64,000 bases of DNA from Oncomelania hupensis (taxonomy: Eukaryota > Mollusca > Gastropoda > Littorinimorpha > Pomatiopsidae), in NCBI GenBank assembly GCA_036898135.1, contig CM072515.1, positions 15,757,531 to 15,821,530 of the forward strand. Direction: 5' to 3'. The translations under genes and the position numbers were made by a program. The notes beneath the pieces were generated by a model, which made no database searches, was not told the DNA's origin, and was given only the letters and a program-made list of their open reading frames with translations. This document shows positions 10,416 through 60,239 of the stretch, one piece after another (the first letter of the stretch is position 1; every line of letters starts with the position of its first letter).

Positions 10416-11554
10416 CATACCATCGGAGTTTCCGTTTCTTCACCACTGTGAGCATGTCATCGTGATGTCCAATGGCATGTGTGATGGTCTGTCGGACTTC
10501 GTTGTTGGTGATGTGCTCAGTATAGGAAATGCAAAGAAGTCTTCTGTAGCACCTCATCTCCATGCTTTGTATTATTCGTTGTAGATCTGCTGTGAGGGTC
10601 CATGTTTCGAAAGCTTAAAGGAAAATGGAGATGACGAGGGAGCGCAGCAACCTTACCTTGGAATGTAGACTGATGGTCTTGTCTTTCCAAATGGGCCTCA
10701 ACCTTGTCAGGGCAGCAGTTGTTTGTGCGATCCTGGAAAGGACTTCCTGTCGGGACCAATTGTCTGATACAGTGGCTCCTAAATATTTGAAACTATGTTG
10801 AGGGATTGGACTTTGATGTCCATGTTGATGCCATTGGTGTTGGTCATCATTTTGGTCTTCTCTGCACTTATTTCCATTCCATATGTTCTGGAGGCGCTCG
10901 ATGAAGATGTTGAAGAGTGTTGGAGAGTTGCCATCCTTGACGCGACGCACACCGATTGTTCTGAACCAGCTCCCGATGGCGCTGTTGTGGAGGACTGCAC
11001 TGGTAGCCTTGTCATACAGGCTTTTGATGAATTAAATAATTTTAGGTCTGATGTTTTAGGCCTACACTCTCATGGTTGCCCACAGACTTGCATGCCAGAC
11101 TCGGTCAAAAGCTTTCCAGAAGTCTACAAACACATGATATAATTAAATGTTGTTGGTGCTGTAGGTATTTCTCGCATATTATTCTGAGGTTGAAAATCTG
11201 TTCAATGGTACTTCGCCCTGCCCTGAATCCTACTTGTTATTCAGCTATGATTTGTTCAGCTTGGGGTTTCAAGCTGTTGAGTATTATTTTTAGGAGGACC
11301 TTGCTGGGATGGCTGATAAGGCTGATTGAGCGGTAATTTTTACACTCCTGAAGGTTACCCTTTTTGAGAAGAGTGATGACAAGCGACTGGGTCCATGGTG
11401 TAGGTCACTCCCCACTCTGCCAGATCTTGTTACAGATAATGGTGAGAGTATCGCTTCCCCTTCTTCAGCGGTTGTACTGCTGCCTCAACTTCTTCTCGGA
11501 GAATTGGGAGGATTTCTTCCTCTTCTCTGTTCTGGGGACATGCTAGAACTGATG
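10416..11554 (-). mobile_element. RTE-like LINE, internal RT fragment
   Basis: On the minus strand this covers the part equivalent to about 29706-31055 of the full-length copy, from just before the RT domain to GRRKLRWYG-type sequence near the 3' end. Several stops and frameshifts break the reading frame, and the RT is not functional. It ends at 10416 against repeat X and at about 11554 against a plus-strand LINE piece. Confidence 0.85.
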
Positions 11555-12178
11555 GCTGGACCACTATCGATTTTAGGTATCAACAAACTGCGCTGGAAAG
11601 GTGAAACAACGACATAGCTTCAAATGGGTCCCGACAGGAAGTTCTCTCTAGGATCGCACAAGGTTAAGCCCATTTGGAAAGACAGGACCATCAGTCTACG
11701 TTCCAAGGTAAGACTGCTGCGCTCCCTTGTCATCTCCATCTTCCTATACGCTTGAGAAACCTGGACCCTTACAGCAGACCTACAACGAAGAATACAAAGC
11801 ATGAAGATGAGGTGCTACAGGAGAATTCTGGGTATTTCCTAAAAGCACATCACTATAACGACCAAGTCCGACAGACCATCACACAAGCCATTGGACAATG
11901 CCCACAGTGGTGAAGAAACGGAAACTCCGATGGTATGGCCACGTCACCAGCGCATCAGGCCTTGCAAAGACCATCCTGCAAGGCACGGTGCAAGGAGGCA
12001 GAAGAAGGAGACAGAAAGGGAGGTGGGAGGACAATATTCAACATTCGAGAATGGACTGGCTTGACACTGAGCGAAGCCATGAAGGTTGCTGAGGACAGAG
12101 AAAAATCAGTACGCTGTTTAAACGATCATCTGTGGTGCCCCAACGACCTTCGAGTTACGGGATAGGATAGGATAGGAT
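11555..12178 (+). mobile_element. RTE-like LINE with large internal deletion
   Basis: It starts with a short endonuclease piece (actatcga then ctgcgctggaaagg), jumps at about 11610 straight to the RT C-terminal region (gggtcccgacaggaagttct) and runs to the GGATA-repeat tail. Most of the endonuclease and RT core is missing. Together with the preceding minus-strand piece it forms a head-to-head LINE pair. Confidence 0.85.
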
Positions 12179-12346
12179 TATGTTCATACGTTGTTATAAA
12201 ATAGTCGAGAATCAGAACGAGCCAAAATGTCTGTGGGTCGGTCCGGTGGAAACTATATTTGAAGAAACACTGAACGGATTTTGACCAAATTTATTTAATC
12301 ATTCTTATAGCCCTTTTCCAGCTCAAGAGCTGCGCAAGGCGCTGCC

Positions 12347-13402
12347 GATACTGTCACTGGAGCCCCGTTTCCACTGCATTTGAGATTTTGCTTGTTTAGT
12401 CAGTTAGACTTAGAAGGTTACTGTTAGTCTCTAGCAGACGACAGAAGTGATCATGCGTAACACAGTTGTAGCCTGACGCCCGCATAGCAGTGACATCATC
12501 GCAGCTGACGGTAGAAGGTTTTGAATTATACAACCGCTCAGATTTCTTCAACCAATCCGAACACAGCACCGTTAGGTAGAACCAGTTCTGACTGGGTAGG
12601 CCAAGGCTATGTAGAGAGTCATTTGTGTTGAGAGCTTAAGGCAGTACACAGCTACTACCTAGCAGAAATCTCTCCACTGATAGACCAGGGAAGCAGTACT
12701 TGTTGAATATTCGAATTCAATCAAGTAGCCACGGCCTGACATTGTCAAACAGACGAGCAGGCGGTATATTGTGAGCCCAACTCAGCAAACGACAACAACC
12801 ATGTCGACTCGTACATTTGGCTGCCGAGGCATCTACAGCATTGTGCGCAGATAGCCCACCCGTCGAACACAAGCAACGACAACACAGCGTGTCGTAGAAG
12901 CGAACTCAACGCAGCGCTTCAACCCCACAGTTAAGTGCAACAAGAAACCGTGCACTAAAACTCTGTATAAACAGGACCACAGTAGTCCACTCATCAAGAC
13001 TTCTGACCCTTAAGGCAGAAAGTAGCCAGTGCCCGATGAAGAAAAAGTAGCTGCCTAGATTATCAGCGAGCGAACCATTCGCATTGACAATTGAACTTTT
13101 AAGTTAATTTCGTCCATCAAAGATCGTGTATAGAGTAGAAGAAATAAATGTGTGATTTTTACTGTTATCAAGTGGCTGGACTATATATGTTTCATAGCCG
13201 TGTGAAAGCTAGTGTGACAGTGATCTTTTACCATTTTTCTATCTATCTCTGTACCCCAGCCTAAACACAGACCGAGCTAAACTAATAAATGTATTAAGGT
13301 AATTCACAGGGTGATTCACTAGCGGTCTCCAAAGAATAGACGAGAGGGTTATAGCAGTCCATTGTGCAGAGCCCAACAACAAGAACCCCACGTCACAGAT
13401 AC
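12347..13402 (+). mobile_element. Solo LTR with 5-bp target duplication GATAC
   Basis: A 1046-bp unit, 12352-13397, begins TGTCACTGGAGC and ends CCACGTCACA, so it has the TG...CA ends of an LTR. GATAC lies directly on both sides (12347-12351 and 13398-13402), a typical LTR-element target duplication. AATAAA at 13144-13149 is well placed as the LTR polyadenylation signal and sets the + orientation. There is no internal region, so it probably arose by LTR-LTR recombination. Family not known. Confidence 0.85.
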
Positions 13403-13589
13403 AGGATCTAACTCAAGCCACCTGACGGCGCGCACTTGCAACCTTTGCCGTCGGGCTGACGGCCACGGACAGAGCACAATCCTTGGCGACCGGGGATGGA
13501 GAGAAGGGACTTAGAGTGCACTAGTGGTTTTTGTACCCTGGCTTGGTTGCTGTTTAAAATGTAGACAGAGAGACAACTGTTGTCTGCGA

Positions 13590-13850
13590 GTTTCATTTGG
13601 ACGATGATACCTCCCCATATCCCTCTTGATACCTCACCATACCCTCCCCTCCTGATATCTCCCCGTCCCCCCCCCATGATGCCTCACCATACCCCCCCCC
13701 CTGATATCTCCCCGTCCCCCCACCCCCATGATGCCTCACCATACCCCCTTGATACCTCCCCGAACCCACTTGATACCTCCCCATACCCCCTTGATACCTT
13801 CCGTACCCCCCTTGTAACCTACCTGTACCCTCCTTGATACTTCCCCGTTG
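13590..13850. repeat. C-rich minisatellite (CCTTGATACCTCCCCATACCC-like)
   Basis: About a dozen imperfect units of 20-24 bp built on tgatacctccccatacccc. The strand asymmetry is extreme: the + strand is C-rich, with runs of 4-9 C. Long frames across it on both strands (Pro/Ser/His/Thr or Gly/Arg/Tyr repeats) are by-products of the repeat. Confidence 0.9.
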
Positions 13851-13984
13851 ATGGTTTCGCAGGTATGGATGAAAGGAATCGACCATCACCATACCCCCTT
13901 AATATACCCACCAGACGTCCGCTGGCCTATCGTTTTTGTCCGTCTATATTCTCCTTATTACAATACAAGAATACTTCAAGATGG

Positions 13985-14560
13985 ATACGTGAGCGTTACT
14001 GCCTCCCGTGCCATCATAGTTGCACCACTGCAAAGGTCAAGGCCACTGGGGTCATTCTGCTGCTAAACACGTTTTTGCTGAATATCTCAAAAACGGCTAA
14101 AGCGATTTTGTTGAGTTTTTGGTATACAGATACTTCAAATCATGTGCAATCCACTAGCAGTCCGGTTTTCGGGCAGTCGGTCGATTCGTCGCTCCGAATT
14201 TCACTTCTTTTTTTTTTTCTTCTTCGTTTTTCTTCATAACACACTTTTGGCTTTATCTCAAGAATAGCAGCCGAAATGTAATTACTTGATCTACTGCTAG
14301 GCATGTTCGATCATTCGTATTTGTATTTTCTCAAAGGTCAATATTATTGCGCTTCACTATTTTCTAAACGCGTTTTGAGCTGTATCTAAAAATTGGCTGA
14401 AACAATTTCGATAATTTTTTGGTTTTAAATAGTTCAGATAGTGGACTATCATGCCATTATTTCCTTTTGCTTCGTTGCGATATAGCCGATCAGCAGCAAC
14501 ACCGCAAAGAACATTAACAATTGTGAGAATGCGTAATTTTCGGCTGTGTCTGAGAATACA
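13985..14560. repeat. Diverged dispersed repeat ('aaacacgttttg ... atctcaaaaa' family)
   Basis: Stretches such as gctaaacacgtttttgctg and atctcaaaaacggct recur in diverged form near 39740-39800 and 40150-40200, with related sequence near 12205-12300 and 48660-48740. It looks like an old dispersed element. It is not named and no coding capacity is seen. Confidence 0.4.
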
Positions 14561-14574
14561 TTTGAATAGCTTGC

Positions 14575-14628
14575 TATCTTATTGTTGTTGTTGTTTTTGT
14601 TATTGTTGTTGTTGTTGTTATTATTATG

Positions 14629-14680
<52 letters not shown>
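14575..14680. repeat. (TTG)n/(ATT)n microsatellite
   Basis: A TTG-rich start passes into about 20 ATT units. Confidence 0.95.
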
Positions 14681-14689
14681 GATATTACT

Positions 14690-15999
14690 TTAGTAGGAGT
14701 GGCATATGGCGGAGGTGGTGGGGGTAGGGCTTATTCTTCATATCCTAGAATTAGGCTAATCTGAAAAGGGGATGAAAAGTGAAGAGTCCTTTATGCGGAT
14801 TTGACACATTACAGGGAGCTTGGTGACGAGTTGTAAAGCCGGCAAAATAAACACCACACTCGGCACTGCACAATTGTCCCCATTCAGCCAACGTCTTACT
14901 AGTCATGTGACAGGACAGACAGGGGAGTGGAATGTGTCCTCGTTCTGACTACAAAATTACAGGTACGTGTGTAAAACCGTCTGAAAGTGTTATCTTCTAC
15001 AGTGTCAGTGACAAATAATTAGCAGACCATTTGTGTTAGATTATGTGTTTCGAATTTGTAAATTGTATTTCCTTTTCAAACTGGAATTGGATACAGATTT
15101 TGACCCTGTTGGACCCTGTGTTTTCATGAACCATCTGAATCACGTACAATTGAGTTTGTGTGTGCGCGTGTGTGTGTGAGTGAGTGAGTGTACTAAGTTG
15201 GATTTTTTCTTCACCAACGATAACATCACAACCACTACAATTATTACTAACACGTAGGCTTATACAAAACACACACACACACCCACGCACACACAAACAC
15301 ACAATCTACAGTATGAAAACACTGAGGCGCGGCGTGTTGTGCAAGGCTTGTCCTAGCTGCAAGGAATGGTTGATTTGTATGGTGCAGCGACACACCTGTT
15401 ATGTTACACATCGCGTGTCCCACACACTACACTCCACTGTACATCAGCCGTGCAAACTAATCGATACGATTCTATGGTGTGCTTTTTTTTTTTTTTTTTT
15501 TTCAAAAATGTGGCTCGCTATCCAAAAAAGAAAAATATAATACTGCCAACCACACTGTTACCCTTATAAAGATAACTGCCTATGTGACTATACTCCCAGT
15601 TTTTCGATCAGCATCATAAATTAAAATATAGCGACACTTGTGGTTTCTGACGTTTGTACACAATGACACTTGCTTGCATATATATACCACAAACACCAAC
15701 AGAGGCAAAGTGCTATACACGCGCTGTGTCTATTAAAACTTGTTTCCGCAGCGGTCCAAGGAGATCGCTATTAATAGTATTATAATATTTTTTCAGAGCG
15801 TCTGAGGCCAAGATCAACATTCCGCAATAAATCCAAACATTTCTAATTAATTCTGATGACTATGCGCTTTTAATGACATATTTATATATTGTTTGTATTT
15901 GCCAAAATCAAAACTTCGTGTCCACCCGTTTTAAAAAAAAAAGCCGTCTGTTATAGAATATGTAATGTAATGCCGTTCTTGCTGTCTTATGTTATGTTT
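14690..15999. other. Intergenic spacer with small simple repeats
   Basis: There are GT and AC runs at 15155-15190 and 15268-15302 and a poly-T run at 15482-15503. No supported coding sequence was seen. Confidence 0.5.
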
Positions 16000-16723
16000 C
16001 CCAGTCCCACACCCCTTGGGGTCATGAGCAATCTTGCCACTGTAGATTGTTCTAACCTATAAAGGGAAAAGTAAAAGCCCCAGTTGAAAACCTGTCTTGA
16101 CTTTGTAGGCATGAGCAATTCACTGCGGCAACAGTACCCCGTTGGGGTGCCGGGGGTTTCAGTATAAATAGTATCCCCACTTTCTGGAAATGTAGTGCTT
16201 TAAATTCCCGCTGTCGCTGTCTTCCTCATTTACTCTTTCCCATTCCTGCTCTGTCCTATCACTCTGCTATACTATCTTCTTCTTCACTAGATCAATGACC
16301 TACCTTTTTTCTTGAAAACTCTTCCTGGACAAGACTCCTTGTTTGTGTATGAGGTCTGTTGGATCAGCTTGGGAGTGTTGGACGCTTTCTGCCGGATGGT
16401 CATTAGGGCTTCCTATGATGTTATTATTTAGCAATATAGGCATTTTATATGTATATGTTTTGTTGATAATTTATAATGATGTTTGTATTCTATTTTGTTT
16501 TTGTAACCGGGGGTTCGAGTTGTTGGGGTAAAGCCTCAGCCGTCCCCTGCGTGGGATGTCTTTATTGTAAAGTGACTGGCCGGTGGAGGGCATTCAATTT
16601 TCCCACTAGGGTTGTTTCAGCAGATCTTTTATGCGGATCGGGGGTTGTCCGGTACTGATTTGGCTCGGGAGAGTCCGCTGGACCTAAAGCAACAATCAAT
16701 CAATCAATCAATCCCAGTCCCAC
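16000..16723 (+). mobile_element. AATC-tailed retroelement, copy 1
   Basis: A 702-bp unit (16011-16712) starts at accccttggggtcatgagc and ends in four AATC units. Its 11-bp target duplication CCCAGTCCCAC is perfect (16000-16010 and 16713-16723), showing insertion by target-primed reverse transcription. Other copies are at 18913 (+) and 31900 (-), with a fragment near 37130. It has no clear tRNA head and no RT, so it is either a SINE of unusual type or the 3' end of an unseen LINE. Confidence 0.85.
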
Positions 16724-16914
16724 CACTCCACCACCACCCCCTTGTCTGGCAATACTACCTCACCCTCCACCCCCCTGGGCTAGGAGCATAATTTAATATT
16801 TTTTGTATATTTGTTTAAGAAAAGGACAAAGTTCTAAAGTTCCCATTACAGCGGTGCGTGAGGAACATGCTCCAAGGCGTGGTTGTGAAATAACCAAGCG
16901 GAAAAAATTGTGTG

Positions 16915-18198
16915 TCTGTGGTAGCCTCATCAGCCTTCCCAGCAAGGTCCTCCTAAAAATAATACTCAACAGGTTGAAACCCCAATCTGAACAAATCATA
17001 GCTGAAGAACAAGCAGGATTCAAGGCAGGGCGAAGTACCACTGAACAGATTTTCAACCTCAGAATAATCTGAGACAAATAGGCCCTACCTACAGCACCAA
17101 CAACACCTATATCATGTGTTTGTAGGCTTCAAGAAAGCGTTTGACCGAGTCTGGCATGCAGCTCTGTGGGCAACCATGAGAATGTACATAAGCCCTAAAA
17201 TTACTTAAGTCATCAAAAGCCTGTATGATAAGGCTACCAGTGCAGTCCTCCACAACAGCGCCATCGGACACTGGTTCGATGTGCGTCAAGGATGCCTACT
17301 CTCTCCAGCACTCTTTAACATCTTCCTAGAGCGCATCATGTCAGAAGCCCTGGCAGATCACGAAGGCACAGCCAGCATAAGGGGTAGAGCAATCTCCAAC
17401 CTCCGTTTTGCGGATGACATTGATGGATTGGCTAGAGAGGAACAAGAACTTGAACAGCTGGTACAGAGGTTTGACACCAACTCCAAAGCCTATGGAATGG
17501 AAATAAGTGCAGAGAAGACCAAAATGATTACCAACAACACCAATGGCATCAACACGGACATCAAAGCAAGGCCAATCCCTCAACACAGTGCATAGCTTCA
17601 AATATTTAGGAGCCATTGACAATGGGTGGGTCCCGACAGGAAGTCCTCTCCAGGATCGCACAAACAATTGCTACCCTGACACGGTTGAAGTCCATTTGGA
17701 AAGACAGGACCATCAGTTTACATTCCAAGGTAGGGCTGTCATCTCCATCTTCCAATAATCTTGCGAAACATGGAACCTCACAGCAGACCTACAACGAAAA
17801 AATACAAAGCATGGAGATGAGGTGCTACAGATGACTTCTGGGCATTTCCTATACCCAGCACATCACCAACAACGAAGTCCGATAGATCATCACACAAACC
17901 ATTGAACAACACGATGACATGCTCACAGTGGTGAAGAAACGGAAACTCCGATGGTATGGCCACGTCACCAGAGCATCAGACCTTGCAAAGACCATCCTGC
18001 AAGGCACGGTGTAATGTCGTAGAAGAAGAGGGAGACAGAAAAGGAGGTGGGAGGACAACATTCGAGAATGGACTGCTTTGACACTGAGCGAAGCAATCAG
18101 GGTTGCCGAGGACAGAGAAAGATGGAGTACGCTGGTTAAACGATCATCTGTGGAGCCCCTACGACCTTCGAGTTACGGGATAGGATAGGATAGGTAGT
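16915..18198 (+). mobile_element. RTE-like LINE, 5'-truncated RT copy
   Basis: This corresponds to about 30000-31283 of the full-length copy: it starts inside the RT domain (LISLPSKVLLKIILNRLKPQ) and keeps EEQAGF and LRFADDIDGLA, which carries the catalytic FADD motif, before the GGATA tail. At least three frame breaks occur, including a stop at 17071 and a gap before 17281. It is inactive. Confidence 0.88.
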
Positions 18199-18199
18199 C

Positions 18200-18912
18200 G
18201 AGTGGAATCTGTATCAAGGTTCGTGCCCTTTGTTATACTCACGTTATCGAAGAAACACATTTCTTAAAGCTGCTTACATGCTTGTTTGAGATCTTTCACC
18301 TCAATGTGGATTGATAAACTCTTTTGTGACCATACTTTATAGTGTAAAGGTTTGATAAATGACCTGATGAACTGAACATTAATGTTATGTGTGTAGTGTA
18401 TTATTTTTATAGTTTAATTTCACTGCATTGTCAAATGTCGGGAAGGGCATAAGATCGAGTATTGAGAGAAAAATCCTATGTGACCTGGTAACCTAAATAG
18501 TATAAGGTCGTACCTGATGCACAATCTTCGACATTAAATTGGCACCTGGTTCTAATCAACAGCACTACAAGCAACTCAAGCGCACCGCCACTCATCTTTT
18601 CTCTCTAAAAGTAGAAGGTCAAGGTCTGCTCCAAGTTGCCTTGAATAAAAACGCAACAAAACGTTTGCGATCGCTCCATACGAACTATTTTTGCTTCTGG
18701 GCAATCTTTTGCCATAAGCAAACGCTTTGAAAATGGCGCAGCACATGTTGACTGTATAACAGTCCAGAATTGAAGTCGGCTGAAAGTGAAAGTTACTGTC
18801 AATCGCACTAACGACACAACAATACTATCAAATATAAATACTAATTCGTACCGATTACCGATAAACATAATTATTCCATCAAATAATTTTACAAGTACAC
18901 CCCCCTCCCCCG
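18200..18912. other. Intergenic spacer, nothing recognised
   Basis: AT-rich, without long frames or recognisable repeats. Confidence 0.5.
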
Positions 18913-19505
18913 CCCCATTGGGGTGCCGTTTTTTTTAGTATAAATAGTCTCCCCACTTTCTGGAAATTTAGTGCTTTAAATTCCCACTGTCACTGTCTTT
19001 CTCCTTTGTTATTTCTCATTCCTACTCTATTCTGTCAATCTACTATACTATCTTCCTCTTCGCTATACCAGTCACCTACCTTTTTTCTTGAAAACTCTTC
19101 CGGGACAAAACTCCTCATTTGTATGTGAGGTCTTTTGGATCAGCTTGGGAATATTGGACACTTTCTGCCAGGTGGTCACTGGGGGTTCCTTTGATGTTAT
19201 TATTTGGCAATGTAGGTTTTTATATGTATATGTTTTGTTGATATTTTATAATGATGTATATATTCTATTTTGTTTTTGTAAACGAGGGTTCGATAAATTA
19301 GAATATAGCCTCAGTGTCCCCTGCTTGGGATGTCTTTATTGTAAAGTGACCGGCTGGTTGAGTGCCTTCAGTGTTACCATTAGGGTTGTTTCGGCAGATC
19401 TTTTATGCGGACCAGGGGTGAGTCCTCTTTCAGCGAAGTTGTGGTCGATTTTGTGGTCCTGATTCGGCTCTTTGCAGTCCGCGGGACCCTGTAATCAATG
19501 AATAA
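18913..19505 (+). mobile_element. AATC-tailed retroelement, copy 2 (diverged, 5'-truncated)
   Basis: This copy starts at ccccattggggtgccg, equivalent to about 16137 in copy 1. It keeps the tttagtataaatag and ttttatgcgga landmarks and ends with a degenerate aatcaatgaataa tail. It is older than copy 1, judging by the number of changes. Confidence 0.8.
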
Positions 19506-20172
19506 CTAACTTGACAAATACACAAATCTTACCAGATTGTAAATGATAAAAGTCCTACCTTGCTATTTCACCGTTGAACACATCGCCATTCGCTAATCGA
19601 AAGCCCACCACTCTGGCCTCCATCTAATTTTCTTCGCAAAAAATCTTTCAAGATTGCTACAAAGGGTTCTCTAGCGCTCTCCGAACATAGGGTTGCCTAG
19701 ACTTTCCAACATAATATTTACATAACGTTACGTAGCGCTCGGGCTGGGCAACTCTTAGCAGCACTTTCCCCAAATATGATGAACTTTTAAAAAAAAATAT
19801 TTAATGGAATATTGACTTTTTTTTTTTAAACAAAACTTCAATATTGTCTAAATATTGAGCTAAATATTATTTATGTTCAGGCAACATATCGTCATTTGAA
19901 AATCATGCAAAAAGACAACGTGCATGTTTGTAGGTATGTATGCAGGTGAGACCTGTTTCAATTTGTGTTGTTAGACTCTTTTCAGCTTGAAGTTCAGCTC
20001 CTCGAGTTTGCGTTGTTTTACTCTTTTGTTTGTTATGGGCTTGATAAACTTGTGATGACAATCAAAAGCATTAAAACAAAATATTTATGCCGGTTCTTTG
20101 GTTGACGTAGAAAATGTCACTTTGTTGTTTATAATGAATTTCTTTTTTTTTTTTTTTTGTACTACTAAATTG
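19506..20172. other. Intergenic spacer, nothing recognised
   Basis: Poly-A and poly-T runs near 19790 and 20140; no coding sequence seen. Confidence 0.5.
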
Positions 20173-20173
20173 C

Positions 20174-20258
<85 letters not shown>
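20173..20258. repeat. (ATC)n microsatellite
   Basis: About 28 uninterrupted ATC units. Confidence 0.95.
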
Positions 20259-20484
20259 TTAGTTGTTAGAGCTTGCTGTTTCTGTATTTGAACTGTAGGA
20301 CAGCAGTATACACAACTCGTTAAACAACTGTAAATGCTGTGTCACTCGCGCTGTCTAGGCTTGGCTATGCCAACAGCTTATGAAGCATCTCGCATTCACA
20401 GTCACTGCTCCAAGAATAGTATCTTTAAGGAGGAAAATGGATGACAACAGCCCAATTGATGATCTTCATTGTCTTTCTGTTGAA

Positions 20485-21060
20485 ATAATCAATCAATACT
20501 TCATTTATTGTCTATTCACACATTCAGGTGATATTAGACATTAATTAATAACAACAACAATATAAATCAAATCACAATTAAGAACCTTATAACAAAATGG
20601 AATGAAAGGGGAAGAGGGATTTAACACCAAACTATAAAAGTCAACCAATAGGAGTCATTGCAATAATTTTCACAACTGCTGTAATCTGTGAATGATGTAA
20701 TACATCATCTAAAGAATGTCCATATTCAGTCAAATGATGTCCTTGGTTTTCATACAGTGCATTTAAAACTGGACATTCAAATAAAATATGATAAACTGAT
20801 ATATTTTTGCCACACATACACTGAATATCTGCTGAATATTTAGTATTCCATGAGTTCATTCTTGTATATTAATTTTGACAACTGTCGTGAAAAGTTTGGT
20901 ATAGTAACATTTTTAATGCTAGTATCTTGACATACTACGTTTTCTAATAAGGAATACATTTCAGGACAACACAAACTCAAATTTTTGACAGAAATGGAAT
21001 CTAATGATCTTAGTGCTCCCTCTTTGGCTAACTTTTCACACCTGTTGAAATAAAAATTGA
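20485..21060 (-). mobile_element. 3' end of a second LINE type
   Basis: The minus-strand frame 20859-20641 contains CMCGKNISVYHILFECP and VLNALYENQ, the C-x-C...H...C cysteine-histidine motif near the C-terminus of Jockey/CR1-like ORF2 proteins. On this strand the copy ends in ATTGATTGATT (20486-20496 on the + strand). Upstream the frame is broken, and the RT core is not seen. Confidence 0.6.
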
Positions 21061-21306
21061 ACGCAAAATCACATCATTGGTCTACACAATTCCCTGCCGC
21101 AACGCATGCAAGAACGTTGCTTCATCATCCAGAACGCATTCTTCGATCTGCTAGCCAATATCGACAGGCTGCAAAGCGCTCGTGATGGCAACATAAACGA
21201 AAAAAACTATGGAATATAATAAGTTTAAAAATTCTGCACCTAATCTTTGTAATCCACTGCATCTTCCCCTAAGCAATGCGATTTTACATTATAACGCTGT
21301 TTGGGT

Positions 21307-21577
21307 CCGGTGTGACATCCTCACAGTTCCTAGTATCTTAGCTGGGCTGGGAGCGAATGGGAGCATTCTGATTGGTCGACGCGTTACAAAATTCGACGCA
21401 TGCGCACAGTGCTATCATAGTCTTCGTAAGGGTTAGGGTTAGGATTTGGGTTAGGGTTAGGGTTAGGGTTATGACGCCTAAGAACTTCGTGAAAAAGCCG
21501 GCCCGACATGACCTAGCGCATGCGCAAATGCGCTCGGATAAACTAGGATACCCGGAACTTGAAGGATGTGACACCGG
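21307..21577. mobile_element. Foldback/MITE-like element with internal TTAGGG array
   Basis: The ends are inverted: the left ccggtgtgacatcct pairs with the right aggatgtgacaccgg, and pairing continues imperfectly for about 30 bp. Inner gcatgcgca blocks on both sides add symmetry. Roughly seven telomere-type units (21424-21471) lie in the middle. No coding capacity. I could not identify a clear target duplication. Confidence 0.6.
21424..21471 (+). repeat. Interstitial TTAGGG telomere-like array
   Basis: Seven TTAGGG units, one imperfect (ttaggatttggg), read on the + strand. TTAGGG is the usual metazoan telomere repeat outside arthropods and nematodes. Flanking sequence continues on both sides, so this is internal and not a chromosome end. 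Confidence 0.9.
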
Positions 21578-22110
21578 TACGCGTCTGTCCTTTTAAAGTC
21601 GCCAAGTACGACGATCTGTATAACCAATGTACACAATCACATGTTACACACACATTTACGCTTACACAGCAAACGCACATTTATCAGCAGCGAGGTCGTT
21701 ATTAAAAGCAGAAACGAAAACGATTTTTTTGGGAATGGGGTGGTTGTAGGGAGGGGTGGGGAGGGGGATTTAGATTGACTGCATCCAGTATACAGTTAAT
21801 GGTTATTGAAATAGTTTAGCCAAATATATTTTAAAAAAATTTAAACAGCAAAAACATATCTTTGTAGCAATATTTTCTGGCACAGTTTATTCCAGAGCTG
21901 TAAATATGTTGTTTTGTTATATCTTATGACCAGAGATTTTATAAGGGCTTATAAAATCTCTGTTATGACTGCTCTCAACTTTTGAATAATTTTCCCTTAC
22001 ATGCACATTTAGCATGTTTACATCGTCATCATCATCATCATTTTTTTTACTTCGTTGCCGATATTAATTTGTTGCCTATATTGTCATTTATCGTGTTGCA
22101 GTGAACAGCA

Positions 22111-59653
<37,543 letters not shown>

Positions 59654-60230
59654 CATCTTGACGCTGCCTACACTCAACTGCTTCAATGTGACAGCGCTTT
59701 AATGCAGTATGCTTGTGACAAATGGGGAAATAAGACAAGGTTACAATTTGGTAACAAGTTTCTTGCTCTAAGTTCAACATTTAATAAAAAGTTCCTTTCA
59801 GTTTCAAGCTTTCATCATCATCGTCATCATGGTCATAATCATCATCATTATCATCATCATCATCATCATCATCATCACCATTATCATCATATACTTTTGT
59901 GTGTGTTAATGTTATCAGTACAGTGTAGGCATAATTTCAGTGCTTATGTTCAGTGTTGATTATTTCCAGCTGTTTGTTGCTCTTTCATCTGTGCATTTTT
60001 ATATATTAGTAGCCAAGTTAATCCTAAGTCAAAAAGATGCTTGACATGAAGTGGTTTTCTTGTAATGTTGAACTGTTCATTATCAGATGATAGAAGGGCA
60101 GTGGTGTGTATAATGTATGGTGGAAAGCTTAACACAACTGATAATTGAATATAATTAACATTCATTGTGGACATGAATGTAGAGAAAATGCCTGGAAATC
60201 TTGTGACTGTAGAACTGCTGTCTGTATGTA
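59654..60230 (+). promoter_or_regulatory. ARHGAP20: ARHGAP20-like 3' UTR with AATAAA
   Basis: AATAAA at 59783-59788, 130 bp after the stop, is the first good polyadenylation signal. The (ATC)n tract at 59811-59890 follows directly. The transcript could also run further. Confidence 0.5.
59811..59890. repeat. (ATC)n microsatellite
   Basis: Imperfect ATC units with several substitutions. Confidence 0.93.
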
Positions 60231-60239
60231 GACCTGGTA

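Noticed and set aside
13408..13892. Pro/His-rich or Gly/Tyr/Arg-rich proteins on both strands
   Set aside because: The frames follow the period of the C-rich minisatellite.
21424..21471. Chromosome end (telomere)
   Set aside because: Only about seven units, with unrelated sequence on both sides.
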